Source of the DNA: Rugalucina vietnamica
Taxonomy: Eukaryota; Mollusca; Bivalvia; Lucinida; Lucinidae
Length of the DNA stretch: 64,000 nt
Reading direction: 5' to 3'
Assembly (NCBI GenBank): GCA_964017185.1
Contig: OZ024871.1
Coordinates: forward strand, 29,674,488 to 29,738,487
In this document: piece after piece, positions 1-11,090 of the stretch
Position numbering within the stretch: position 1 is the stretch's first letter
Layout of the letters: each line of letters starts with the position of its first letter
Notes under the pieces: model-generated
The model's database searches: none
What the model was told of the DNA's origin: nothing
Seen by the model: the letters and a program-made list of their open reading frames with translations, nothing else
Translations under genes and position numbers: made by a program

Positions 1-179
1 TATACAGTCTTCTGATTGTTTGGGTAAACAATAAATGTGAGAATGAATTCTTTATAGATTGTAATCAAAACTTTTATAAAGCTCATTTGTATATTTTATA
101 TGAAAATAAAGAGTCTAAGAAATATTATATTCCCCTCTTCAACAATAACCCAATAATAACCTGTGAAAAATGTAGAAGC

Positions 180-300
180 CTCTCTAGCATAGCCACTTGT
201 AAACCAGTAGTTGTGGGTTCGATCCGGGTTTCTCCAGTCTTTCTGACAATACCTTAATAAAGCAAAGTCCCGTCTCCATCATATGACCTAAGCTGTAAAA
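180..300 (+). repeat. SINE-like fragment with tRNA B-box
   Basis: A GTGGGTTCGATCC motif near 218-230 matches an internal RNA polymerase III B box, followed by an unstructured tail. No matching A box is clear upstream, so this is at best a degraded tRNA-derived SINE. No coding potential is visible. Confidence 0.3.
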
Positions 301-365
301 CAGAAACAACCAATCCCTTGACAGATCCCTCATGTTTTTGTTCCTGCCAGGAATGTTTAGAAAAA

Positions 366-1906
366 AACAACAACCAGAGGACCAATGGTCCTGTAAACGC
401 TCACCTGAGATCTGCTGCATATACCAATAAACATGTATGAATATTATGGTATTTTATTCCAGTGCAGGGGCAGATGAAGCCCTTGGGCCATTTTCTTTTT
501 TTCTGAATCTTCAATATTCTGTCCATTTGCCAATTTCCTGCTGGCTTTTCCCTTCAAATGACATTTTAACAGTTTTCCCAATTCAAATGCATAGGCAACC
601 CATGTTGACCTTGCCATAGACTTGGTCAAGGTCATCACAGGGTCCTGATTTATATATACATTAAAGTACTTTAGCCATCGATGCTTCATGCCAAGTTTCC
701 TTGAAATCAGTCTATTGGTTTCAGAGAAGAAGGTTTTTGATGGGTTTTTACCATATATGGGCATGGCGGCCATCTTTGTCATGTGACCTAGATTATTTAT
801 ATACACATTGATTCACCCATTCTATAGATGCTTCACAAAAAATTTGGCTTTGATTGGCCAAGCGGTTTCAGAGGAGAAGACGTTTGAATATTATGGAAAT
901 ATACATGTATATTGCCGCGGGGTGGGGGCACATGAGCCCCTGGGGTCCAATTTTTTTCAGAATCATAAATATTCAGTCCTACTTCCCATTTCCTGCAAAA
1001 CTTTCACTTTAAATTACATTTTAAAAGTTTTCCCCATTCCAATGCATTGGTGACCTATGTTGACCTTGCCGTAAAATAGGTCAAGGTCATCACAGGGTCA
1101 TGATTTATATACACATTGTAGTGCTTGAGCCATCAATGCTTCATGCCAAGTTTTGTTGAAATCCGTCCACCGGTTCTGGAGAAGAAGATTTTAGAAGGGT
1201 TTTTACCATATATGGGCATGGCGGCCATCTTGGTCATGTGACCTGGATTATTTATATACACATTGGTTCCCCCTTCCCATAGATGCTTCATGTAAAATTT
1301 GGCTTTGATTGGCCAAGCGGTTTCAGAGAAGAAGATGTTTGAATATTATGATAATATACATGTATATTGCCCCGGGGTGGGGGCGGATGAGCCCATGGTG
1401 CCCAATTTTTTTCAGAATCATTAATATTCAGTCCTACTGCTCATTTTCTGCAAGATTTTTCCTTTAAATGACAATTTAACAATTTTTCCCATTCAAATGC
1501 AAAGGCGACCTATGTTGACCTTGCCGTAAAATAGGTCAAGGTCACCGCAAGGTCATGATTTATATACACATTGTAGTACTTGAGTCATCGATGCTTCATG
1601 CCAAGTTTTGTTGAAATCCGTCCAGTGGTTCCGGAGAAGAAGATTTTTGAAGGGTTTTTACCATATATGGGCATGGCGGCCATCTTGGTCATGTGACCTG
1701 GATTATTTATATACACATTGGTTCCCCCTTCCCATAGATGCTTCATGTAAAATTTGGCTTTGATTGGCCAAGCGGTTTCAGAGAAGAAGATCTTTGAAAA
1801 TTGTGGACGACGGACGGACGGACGGACGGACGGACGACGGACGGACGGACGACGGAGCATGGGTATACTATAAGCTCACCTTGTGAGCCTGACGGCTCAG
1901 GTGAAC
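366..1906 (+). repeat. 455-bp tandem repeat, three units
   Basis: Three head-to-tail units; the landmark CATATATGG recurs at 752, 1207 and 1662, an exact 455-bp spacing. Each unit holds an inverted pair TGACCTTGCC ... GGTCAAGGTCA (for example 1061-1070 and 1079-1089). The block ends in GACGG simple repeats and then AGCTCACCTTGTGAGCC. The same family appears at 8770-9430, 60790-61205 and, reversed, at 41872-43965. ORFs across it run on both strands and change frame between units, so they are not genes. Confidence 0.85.
1803..1858. repeat. GACGG/GACGGAC simple repeat
   Basis: Short tandem GACGGAC units at the end of the 455-bp array. A similar GACGGAC stretch occurs at the matching place in the copy at 61139-61160, so it belongs to the repeat family. 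Confidence 0.8.
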
Positions 1907-2257
1907 TAAAAATATTATAGCATTATAGACCATCTCTCAACATGTGAGCCACAAACAACAGTCTTATGGGTTTCAGGCCAGGTCTGACATAAATTAGCCT
2001 GTACTGTCACAGATGAATGCCATGAGCTTGGGAATTTGTATTTAGGTAGAAAAGGGATGAGCTATCTGTGCTATGTTTTCACACATGCAAAAAAACATGG
2101 TTATCTCATGATAAGAAAGTTTGGCAGGATCCTGGTCACCTGGTGAGCCTGCAACCCAGGTGAGCTGGTTTGCTTGTTCTGCAAGTCTGTTGCTGGCCAA
2201 AAGGCACTTCGGTAATTAATCAGAGAATTTGTTCCCAATGCTTGGCAGTTCACAGTC

Positions 2258-5200
2258 TCAGTCATTACAGTATGACATAATTCTGTAGTTTGGTGTAAAG
2301 GTGTCTACCATTCTTCTTACACCATCTGTCACTAATAGTTCTAACGTCACCTCTTGGAAAATGTCACTTCTCGAAACCTGAAAACAAACAAAAAGAGACT
2401 GGTGGTGGCTAAGAGGTAGGAAGGGTTGGGATCTCATTCAAAGTTACTTGTAAGTTTATATTACAATCTTGTTGCAGTTTTCCGGCATTATTCATATTTA
2501 ATAAAAGATACACTGTGTAACACACCATCCATATCATATTCTTGACGTAATGATGTTAAATTTGACAAAAATAAATCATTCAAAACAAAATATAATGCCC
2601 CCCCCCCCACCACTAACGGGTATAGCTCAATTTGACCTCAGATGCGTCAAAAGATCAACAAGTCTACTTAGCAGCACGTGAAAAGATATTCAGATTGTAA
2701 CAGTACAAATACTTACTGTGCACGCAACCAAAGTGTAGCAGAAAACTTGAGACATTTTGTATTGATTTACCTTTCAAGTGCTACTTAATGGACGAGATCT
2801 TTCGACATGTTTAAGATCAAAATCGAGCTATAAATACCATTACCTCTTTAAACCCCAGCTTAGAGAACAAGTTGAGGCTGGACTGGTTACTATAGCCAAT
2901 CTTTGCTGTGAACTTTCTCAGACTCAACTCCTCTATACCTGGAGTGGATCAAAAAATCATACAACATTAACCCTTTTTTGACAAATGAAATATTCCATCT
3001 TTATCGTTTGGGTGAAACCACTTTCATTTCTAGGGACATCAGGTGTGTTTTTAAATTTTAATTTCATTTTTCGATGAAATACTTGTAAGCAAACGGAATA
3101 GCCCCAGCTGGGACGCCGCGTTGAGTGACATCCCATCTGGGGCTATTCTGTTTGCCTATATCCTCAAAATAGGACACCATGCTGAGTTCATGAAACATGC
3201 TTGGGCTAAACTTTAAAATATTTTTGTTTGACCACCTATCATTTTGCTCCCTAACCAAATACATGTAAATATATTTGCCTTTTTAAGAAAGAAAATCCAC
3301 ATATTTTTATCAAATTTTATTGACACTTTACCAGGGTTCGAAAAACCCGGGTATTAAACCATAAAACCCAACCCAGTGGGTTTCTGCGGGTAAACCCGTA
3401 TACCCACTGGGTAGCGGGTAGTGACCAGTATTAGAAATTTTATGATCTTTATATCTAATGATGATACTCGAGTATTGAGCAAGGTATTAAGGCATTTTAG
3501 AAAAATGAATGTACAAGTAACAAGACATTTGAATTTATCTCATTTGAATAACCTATTTAGTTTGTGTGAGAACAATCAGCTATCTAACCAAGCTGGCAAG
3601 ATTGCATTAGGGGTGTTTGACGATTAGACAGGATTGAAAAGATACAGAGGTTTTAACTTCTGGTTGAGTTTTTTTGTTGTTGTTACTAAATGGCTGATCG
3701 ACATGCACAGAAGAAAGACTTGGTCTGTGACAGACTTATGATAAGAGAATGGTGAAAGATGTTTCTACTGCCATAAAAATGATCAGATAAATCTAGCTAA
3801 GTCACATTTTACCTATAATTCATCATTTAACTACCATGCCAGACAACTAAGTGACATAAATTTAGAACAAACATACCAAACAATTAGTTAACACCTCATT
3901 TTAGCAGTGCCTAAATAGTTGTCATATGTGGTATTGTTATAAAAGTGTTATCAACACTTCCTAGAGCAATATTTAGGTGAAAACACAAACAAAGGATTAA
4001 AGCAATTGTCTGTTAAATGTGAGAGACATGATTGAGGACATACTTTCATTGCTAGCTTTCATTGAAGTACAGTTCTAAAACTACCATTAGCTCCTACTAA
4101 TATTCAAAATTGATGGTGTCATGGAATGTTAGTGGATGTAATATAAAGTACACATTAGTAGTAAATTTCACTTAAGTGTATGTTTTTAAAGAAAAAAAAA
4201 AATTTTTTTGTCCGTCAAATTACTGTAAAATACACAAATGTGAACATCAAAAATATTGAGGACCCACTAAGTACCCACTTTTTCAAAATAAGGCTTAAAG
4301 CCCAACCCGGGTTTACCCGGGTAAAACCCATGGGTAAACCCGGGGAGAGATGGGCACTTTGAACCCTGCACTTTACTAGACATAAGTGTTTTTTTTTTTT
4401 TTTTTTTTTTTTTTCTCTGAAACAGTGGGAAAATGAATATTTTCTTACCTACCAACCCCGCATGAAAATTTTGGGTTGGTAAATAGCAAACATATACTTT
4501 AAATGTATTTTAAGGTATCATATCTAAATTCCATTTTATGTCTTATATGAGATTAATCTTGCAATAATTTACATTGCACTTTAACATTCAGCTCAACAAA
4601 GTTTCGGTCATGTCTGGATGGCACCACCTGTTCCTCTATTTTAACCAGTTACATGTATATTGGGAGTTAAAGTGTCTTGCTCAAGAAATCAATTCAGCAC
4701 GATTGGTGTTCAAACATGTTACTCTCAATTCGGTGTCCAACGCTCTGACACTAGGCCACCATGCTCCGCTATTATTTTGATAAGAAATGAATATATTTAC
4801 CATACTTCATCATAGAGCACAAAGCCTCTTTGCCACTACCCTTTCCTCTGGCCCTAACCTCTGAATAATAAGAATAAAATCACATTTTCATGAAGGCGGC
4901 CCCCGTGGCCGAGTGGTTAAGGTCGCTGACTTCAGTGCTCTTGATCATTCGATCATCTCACCGATGTGGGTTCGCGCCTCGCACGGGGCACGAATTCATA
5001 TGTGAGACAAGCCATGCTTGCGGGTGTGTCAGGTGGTTTTTCCCCGGGTACTCCGGTTTTCGCCCCACCTACCGGTTGATTCGTCTCGATATGAGTGAAA
5101 AAGCTTGAAAGGGATGTAAAACTGAATCAAAGCAAAGCAAAAAAACATTTTCATGAAATCATTTCAAATTTAAACTAAAATTTGTTTTCTATGTGAAAAC

Positions 5201-8200
5201 TGATGTCTCCCCCCTTTCTACGTGCATGTCCAAAATATGCAAGCAAGAGTTATAGTTCTTGTGCATCACATATCCTGTCATTCTGTTTTATAAGTGTGCC
5301 AAGTTTCATTGAAATATCTCTTATGGTTTTCAAGTTATAGAGCCGGCACGTTTGGGTGAAACTTAAAGTTTGCACTGCAAAGGATTCTCACATTTTTTCA
5401 ACAAAAAATAACAGTGTATTTGTTACTTTTGCTGATATTTGCTTAACAAATTTATGTCTTAACGATATCGTTAAGCTAACGATGCTTTGAACAACTGGGT
5501 CCTGGTTTGCATTGGACCAGGTCAGAAATCCTGGCGAAAAATCCCCCCACCACAGCTTGATTAACTCAAAAGACTGGCGTCCTATTTATGAGGCACATGC
5601 AAACAGAACAGCCAAAGATAGGATGCCGAAGAATGCAATCTCATCTCAGATCTGGGGCAAATTTGTTTGCTTTGAAGAATTTCATTAAAACAAAAAAAAG
5701 AAATCGCTCCTGAGGCCACTAAAAATGACTCCGCATTCTCATAAGTAATAATGACGGGCAAGTCCATTTGACAATGGGTTAAGGACCTATCTACCTGGCA
5801 GGCTAACTACCTGCAATCATGATTTCCACTTCAGCAGTTGTCCTGTCATCAGGTTCATTGAAGAACAAGTTCACATCACCTATCATACAATCTGAAATAA
5901 AATGAAGTAGATACATGTACACACATTTTGGAAACATGCCCATACAATGTACAGGTTTTTTTTTTTCAGTTGTAAAAATGGAAATTTAGTAGAAAAATTC
6001 TGATATTCTTCTTCTTTTTGATCAAAACATAGATTGTGGGTACTCGTTACAACCAGCTCCATCATCAAGGCAGTTTTAAAGAGTACCCACAATCTATATG
6101 TTGGATCAAAAATAAGAAAAATAAAATTGTATACCACTGTAAACCCCAGTTTTGCACTATAAAAGTGAGGTTTAAGGGCATACATATTGCACGGACATGA
6201 TATCCTGAATTCCTGATGTCTTTAAAAGCGCCTGGTTTTCAAAGCTGTAAGATAACTTGTCATTTTGGTGGGCATAACCTATAAAACTGCCTATTAGTGA
6301 TATCTGTGATGTGGGTACTCATCCAATCCATCCCACAATGTATTGCCCAGGTGGTTCTAATGAGTACCCACAATCTGTTTTGAAGCTAAATAAAGACGAA
6401 AAACAACTATTCAACTGATAAATCTGTGTTTTTTTTGTTTTTTTTTTAGCTGTAAAATAACTTAGTATTGCGAGGGTGTGTTTTTGTAATGTTGTGTACA
6501 GTTGATTCAATGATGCATAATAATATGAGCCGCGACGCGAGAAAACCGGTCTTCGGGGTTTCCGATCAGGTCCGACACAAACCGGCCTATACAAGCTCAG
6601 AAAAGAGCTAGAAGCTTGAAATTTTGGATTTAGAAAGAAGAGGAATTGTACTATCCGAGTAGCGAAAACAAAGGCGCTGATCAGCTTCGCGGTTACCGCG
6701 AAGCTGATCTGCGCCTTTGTTTTCGCCTAGGCAAAAATCCGGTTTTCTCATGACGCTGCTCATAAGGCTATACCATTTTTCGCACTAACGGGTAAATAAC
6801 AGTTAACACCTGTAATCATTATCGATGTACTCTCGTACCTGAGATAGTGTCAACCATTGAAATAAGCAGTAATGATTAAAACTTTGTGGTAAATGTGTTG
6901 TACCTCTTAACCCTAAAAACGCAGATGCGTAGACTTTTTTCATTTATAACTGTTATCATCAATCTTTAAAAAGATTTCTAATTACCTATTTCAGAACGCT
7001 TGATATTTTCTTCACAATCGTCTGACAACACAATAAAGGTACACTCTGAAATTATAAAATGCATCAAAACAGCAAAAGAAAATTTGATACACATTACAGC
7101 AACTTAGCAGCAAGAATAAATTTCTTATTCAAATGACTTTGAGAGTACCATTGTTTGTCTTGGGATTAGCCAGCATTAATAGTAGGGCTGTAGGTACAAA
7201 ATGAACTTGGATGTAGATGTACAGGTCACCCTCATTATAATACAGCAATTAACTCTTATCTTTGAAGACTTTACAGAACTGTGTTGTAGTGAGGTTACTT
7301 GAGCCGCAACATGAAAAAGGGTCTATGGACACAAATAGGCCTAAACATAGGAGATAGCTAGAAGCTTGAAATTTAGGATTTGAGAAGTGGGTTGTACTAT
7401 TGGTGTAGGGAAAACAAAGGCGCTGATCTGCACAGCTGATTTGCGCCTTTGTTTTCACATTAGCAAAAAATCAGTTTTTTTCTCATGTCGGGGCCGACTT
7501 ACTACAGACAGAGTGCAAAATAATCTGTTTGGGAGCCATGACATGGCAGTGTTACACTAAAAACAGAATTATAGTGAGGCATGTTAAAATGAGGTTAAAC
7601 TGTATACACCACCAATGAAATTCCTGACTAGAATGCTTGTGAGGGTGTGTGGCAGTATATACAGATAGTTTAATGAGTCTTCTAACAACTGCTCTTAATA
7701 ATTTGCTTATGGTTAAAACGGTTATGATGAACAGAATTTTACCCTCATGGTAAGTTCAAATGAGCCGCCTCATGAGAAACCCAACAATCTGCATATGCGA
7801 AAACAAAGACGCAGATCAGATTCGCGGTGACTGCGAAGCTAATCAGCGCATTTGTTTTCGCTACACAGATAGTCCACTTCCTCTTCTTCTTAAATCCGAA
7901 ATTTCAAACTTCTAGCCTGCTTATGAGACTTACAGCCTGGTCTGTGTTGGACCTGGTCGGAAACCACATTGTTGGTTTTCCCACGAGGCGGCTCAAATGA
8001 AAATCTATTTAACTCATTAAAGGGGTCAACTGTCAGAGCATGCGTCTATAATCATGTGATCTCCTTATTTCAGAGAGCTCTCCACATTCATCAATCTGAT
8101 AAAATGTTCCTATTGGAGTTTGACAATTTTACATGATTAATGTATACAGGGGCAGATCCACATGGCAACATGTGTAATTTGAATGTGAAAGTTGTGCTAG

Positions 8201-10126
8201 AATTTATAAGCAGTGACCTATACCTGCTATTTGCAATACATTTCTCCTCATATTTCTAAAATTCAATTTTTTTCCAACACATGAGGCCGAAATCAGGCCT
8301 TTGTTGGGGAGGGGGGTGGGGGTCATACTTTAAACTACATTTTCTCAAATTTTCTTATAAAAATGAAATAATTTGATCTGAGTGGAGGGTTCAATGGTTC
8401 ATTCTGGGAGTTAGCTCCTGGGAACAGAAGAGGGTTCCAGCAAATTCTCTAAATCTGTTCCTATTTACAATTTTAGAGATCTCTTACCAATATGAAGAAT
8501 GTCTTTTTATTTGTTTGTTTTTTTTTTTTTTTTTTTTTTTTTGTTGTTGTTTTTTTTTTTTTTCATTTTTTTTTCTTAATCATTCTCTTAATTTGGAAAC
8601 TGAAATCTCTCAACCCCACTTCTTGGGTGTACCTACTGTCATCGTCTTCCCGCCATGTTTGCTGCATTTTGTACTCGTCCTGCAGGCTCAGCGGCTCTGA
8701 TGCTGTCAATATTTGGAGCTCCTCTGATTTCATCCACTCATGGTACCTGAAATTAATTTTATAAACCAGAGGACCAATGCTGCATATACCAATAAACATG
8801 TTTGAATATTATGGTATTTAACCCCAGTGCAGGGCGGATGAAGCCCTTGGGCCATTTTCTTTTTTCAGAATAATCAATATTTTGTCCACCAAGGTCATCA
8901 CAGGGTCATGATTTATATATACATTGTAGTACTTTAGCAATCGATGCTTCACGCCAAGTTTCATTGAAATCAGTCCATTGGTTTCAGAGAAGAAGATTTT
9001 TGAAAGGTTTTTACCATATATGGGCATGGCGGCCATCTTGGTCATGTGACCTAGATTGTTAATGTATACATTGGTTCCCCCATCCTATAGATGCTTCACA
9101 TAAAATTTGGCTTTAATTGGCCAAGTGGTTTCAGAGGAGAAGATGTTTGAATATTATGGTAAAATACATGATCATACATGTATATAGCCCTGGGGTGGGG
9201 GCATATGAGCCCTTGGGTCCATTTTTTTGTATCTGGATCATTAATATTCAGTCCTACTACCCATTTCCTGTAAGATAAAGATAAAACAAAAATAAAAATA
9301 AAATTGAAAAAAAAATATATGTTAAATATTGGAATAATATTATTATTCTCCGTATTTGAACAATCTGTATCAGTATAGCCATCAACAAACATAAACCTAC
9401 ATATACACCAGGGACTAATTTCCCTCCTGGCGCACACTCTGGTGAGTGGTGAACTGAAGTATCGTTAATTTGGTGTCACCAGTAAACCATTCAGATTCAC
9501 CCATTGGCGTCTGATCTTCACTAAATGCACTTTATATTTTAAGTAATTTCAGCATGTTTAAACTTTAAAAAAGAAGATACTTGCATATAATATTAAGATA
9601 TCTTTTTTTAAAAAGCTCGAACATGCTAAAATCACTGACATACTATTAAGAGTGCATTTAGTGCAGGTCAGACGCCAGTGCCAGTGGATTCACCAGGCAA
9701 TTGAGTCGGCCGAGCTGACCTGGGCCGACCTGACCCAAGGCCGACTTGACCCGCATTCTTTTAGGATATACTTTAACATGTTTAATGTACTTATGAATAA
9801 CTCCAATTCATTTGGATATCTTATACCAGTGCTCCAGCTAGGATTTGAAAAGGGTCTTGTATTCATATTTGGTTATATCTTATATTCATTTTTGGTAATT
9901 TGGAGATCTATAATTCAATTACGGATATATCTTTTATTTGGTTTAACATCTGAACATGTTTAAGGATGTCCACTGCCAATGTAAAAGTATTCAAACAAAA
10001 TGAGATCTCTGATCAACACATAGTATCACCGTCAGTTTTATACATGTACCTTGGGACGTGCTTATCTTCATATGGAACTAGCCTGATTTTTGAGCCAATA
10101 ATCTGTGAATTTTTATTCAACTTCAT
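2258..10126 (-). CDS. NAT9: N-acetyltransferase 9 (NAT9), seven exons
   Basis: GNAT-family acetyltransferase related to human NAT9 (207 aa); known family members are cytoplasmic and the fly orthologue is linked to microtubule stability. Coding exons in transcript order: 10126-10050, 8746-8637, 7045-6986, 5891-5811, 4860-4801, 2938-2844, 2377-2258. They total 603 nt (200 aa plus stop). Every intron has GT-AG ends and the split codons join cleanly (R26, K63, D83, E110, G130). Residues 1-26 read MKLNKNSQIIGSKIRLVPYE and onward; exon 2 carries YHEWMKSEEL and LTASEPLSLQ; exon 3 CTFIVL; exon 4 MIGDVNLFFNEPDDRTTAEV; exon 5 holds the acetyl-CoA loop RGKGSG (114-119); exon 6 KFTAKIGYSNQSSLNLFSKL; exon 7 VSRSDIFQEVTLEL. 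The start is the only in-frame ATG at the family N-terminus. Introns 1-5 carry transposons. I see no disabling change. Identification is from family knowledge, not a search. Confidence 0.95.
3332..4368. mobile_element. Non-autonomous hAT element, 1037 bp
   Basis: Bounded by CACTTTAC at 3324-3331 and the identical CACTTTAC at 4369-4376, a perfect 8-bp target duplication. Ends are CAGGGTTCG and, reversed, CAGGGTTCAAAG, with GGGTTTACCCGGG-type sub-terminal repeats at both ends. TIR type and 8-bp duplication fit the hAT superfamily. No transposase: the longest ORF (3421-3627) is unremarkable. It lies in NAT9 intron 5. Confidence 0.9.
4640..4768 (-). repeat. SINE fragment, antisense
   Basis: On the minus strand it reads GAGCATGGTGGCCTAG then GTCAGAGCGTTGGACACC, a tRNA-like head with A-box character, followed by a body of the type seen in mollusc tRNA-SINEs. 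It lies next to NAT9 exon 5, in intron 5. Confidence 0.5.
4893..5150 (+). repeat. tRNA-derived SINE, full-length-looking
   Basis: Head with A box TGGCCGAGTGG (near 4908) and B box GGGTTCGCGCC (near 4969), resembling a class II (Leu/Ser type) tRNA with a long variable arm. Then a conserved body (GACAAGCCATGCTTGCGGGT, GTTTTCGCCCCACCTA, TGAAAGGGATGTAAAACTGA) and an A-rich tail (AAAGCAAAGCAAAAAA). Bodies of the same family occur at 48115-48262 and 52050-52270. In NAT9 intron 4. Confidence 0.8.
5362..5508 (+). mobile_element. Truncated GGCCCAGTTGTT-family MITE
   Basis: Matches the right half of the MITE at 14409-14650, including TGCAAAGGATTCTCAC, TTAACGATATCGTTAA and the terminal TTGAACAACTGGGTCC. 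The left end is missing. In NAT9 intron 4. Confidence 0.75.
5925..6210 (+). mobile_element. Palindromic-core MITE (TGTGGGTACTCGTT family), copy 1
   Basis: Core arms ATAGATTGTGGGTACTCGTT (near 6031) and AGAGTACCCACAATCTAT (near 6080), with outer ends CATGCCCATACAATGTAC and TTGCACGGACATGATATCCT forming imperfect terminal inverted repeats. Other copies: 18885-19170, 50975-51235, 53400-53720, and a core fragment at 6305-6385. It is in NAT9 intron 3. No coding capacity. Confidence 0.75.
6305..6385 (+). mobile_element. Core fragment of the palindromic MITE
   Basis: GTGGGTACTCATCC and GAGTACCCACAATCTG face each other across a short spacer, as in the core of the element at 5925-6210, but the outer ends are absent or decayed. 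Confidence 0.55.
6529..6759 (+). mobile_element. GCCGC-ended hairpin MITE, copy a
   Basis: Ends GCCGCGACGCGAGAAAACC and GGTTTTCTCATGACGCTGC. The centre is a near-perfect palindrome, CAAAGGCGCTGATCAGCTTC then CGCGGTTACCGCG and its mirror, about 50 bp (near 6669-6719). Family copies: 7764-7992, 15788-16010, 35730-35943, 36728-36955, 59458-59670 and weaker ones. In NAT9 intron 3. Confidence 0.85.
7300..7500 (+). mobile_element. GCCGC-ended hairpin MITE, copy b (decayed)
   Basis: Starts TGAGCCGCAACATGA, holds CAAAGGCGCTGATCTGCACAGCTGATTTGCGCCTTTG in broken form near 7415-7451, and ends TTCTCATGTCGGGGCC. In NAT9 intron 2. Confidence 0.7.
7764..7992 (-). mobile_element. GCCGC-ended hairpin MITE, copy c, 8-bp TSD
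   Basis: Flanked by TCAAATGA at 7756-7763 and 7993-8000, a perfect 8-bp target duplication. Ends GCCGCCTCATGAG and CCCACGAGGCGGC. This copy fixes the element ends and points to a hAT-type origin. Orientation is opposite to copy a. In NAT9 intron 2. Confidence 0.9.
8518..8577. repeat. Poly-T tract
   Basis: Nearly pure T with a few G and C, directly downstream (in gene sense) of NAT9 exon 2. It produces false phenylalanine-rich ORFs on the plus strand. Confidence 0.9.
8770..9435 (+). repeat. 455-bp family copy, one and a half units, in NAT9 intron 1
   Basis: Shares AGGACCAATG, AATAAACATGT, CCATATATGGGCATGGCGGC and ATTGGCCAAGTGGTTTCAGA with the array at 366-1906. It breaks off near 9270 into A/T-rich low-complexity DNA. 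Confidence 0.8.
9505..9677. repeat. Fold-back hairpin, about 85-bp imperfect arms
   Basis: TGGCGTCTGATCTTCACTAA at 9505 is the mirror of TTAGTGCAGGTCAGACGCCA ending at 9677; AAATGCACT, AGCATGTT and AAAGAAGATA also have mirrored partners. One long, mismatched stem results. It could be a tiny fold-back transposon. In NAT9 intron 1. Confidence 0.7.
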
Positions 10127-10635
10127 AGTTTTGCCTTTTAGAAAAGCTATTACTTGGAACTCCAAAAAAATTGTTTAACAAGAATATAGTTCTTCAATAG
10201 TTTGTCTTTTGACCGATGAAGATTGGAATTCGGAACAGATAATTTCCGTTTGTTCTATCATGTGTGTCAAACTCATCAAATCTTCTAAAAATAATTAACA
10301 TGAAGTTATTATTATTTTTTTTTTACAATCTTGCTGTATTAATCTGGCTAAAATCCAGTACCAATCAAAAGGTCCATTCGAGCACCCCATGCATGTATTC
10401 CCGCCGTTGATTTATCGGCGCACCAGCATGCTCGGTAATTTCCTTTTCGAATAAAAATGTTAATTTGGTCTAGTAAATAAAATGACAATGGTTTTATATA
10501 TCTAATTACTATACACTTCAAAAAGATAACTTCGATGATGGGAGCTCCATGTAATACTCTGCTTATGAGGTGTTTGGAGTACTTGGCAGATTCAGATACA
10601 CTATACACTCTCATGGACATACGCCAGATCTTTTA
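10127..10635 (-). other. 5' flank of NAT9, no other feature
   Basis: AT-rich DNA between the NAT9 start codon and the LINE beginning near 10640. It must hold the NAT9 5' UTR and core promoter if there is no upstream non-coding exon. I see no convincing TATA box or CpG cluster; a minus ORF at 10348-10620 has no recognisable similarity. Confidence 0.35.
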
Positions 10636-10689
10636 AAAATATTGCCCCCCACCCCCATGCAGCTTCTTCGCCTATTGTGCAAACAGAAG

Positions 10690-11090
10690 CAAAATCCAAG
10701 ACCAAAAAGGCGGTCCTGAACCACTCTTTGAGAATTTTGATCATGAATTGTCAGTCAATTAAAAACAAACTCAGAGATTTTTCCCGAATCCTTTGAAGCT
10801 ATCCGGAAAGAAAAGAGCTAGTGAGGCGCATGGTGGTGTTTTTATTGCCCTTAGGCGTGATCTTCTCTGCACTGAAGCTCCGGAATTGGACACCAAGTGT
10901 GAAATAATTTGGTGTAAGTTGAACATTATTGGATGTAGGACTCTGTACCTTGGATCATTCTATCGTCCCCCTAGGCTCCGAACTCAGGAGCTTGAATTGA
11001 ATTATCTTGGAGCTTGAATTGAAATATCTCGAGGATTTTAACACTTCACTATCTCGGATAATGTCAAATAAAAATGCCCATGTTCTTGTA
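10690..11090 (+). pseudogene. LINE A endonuclease, N-terminal part
   Basis: Apurinic-type endonuclease (EEP fold) of a non-LTR retrotransposon. Conserved strings LRILIMNCQSIKNK near 10727 and HGGVFIALRRDLLCTEAPEL near 10828 are in different frames, with a deletion between them. It ends inside the strand that leads to the GGDFN motif, where LINE B was inserted. Confidence 0.75.

Noticed and set aside
444-1860. Several ORFs of 60-120 codons in the first 2 kb
   Set aside because: They lie in the 455-bp tandem repeat and recur as shadows in other copies with stops in different places.
4893-4990. A genuine tRNA gene
   Set aside because: The cloverleaf is imperfect and it continues into a SINE body and A-rich tail shared with other copies.
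8492-8764. Plus-strand phenylalanine-rich ORFs
   Set aside because: They read a poly-T tract and the antisense of NAT9 exon 2.
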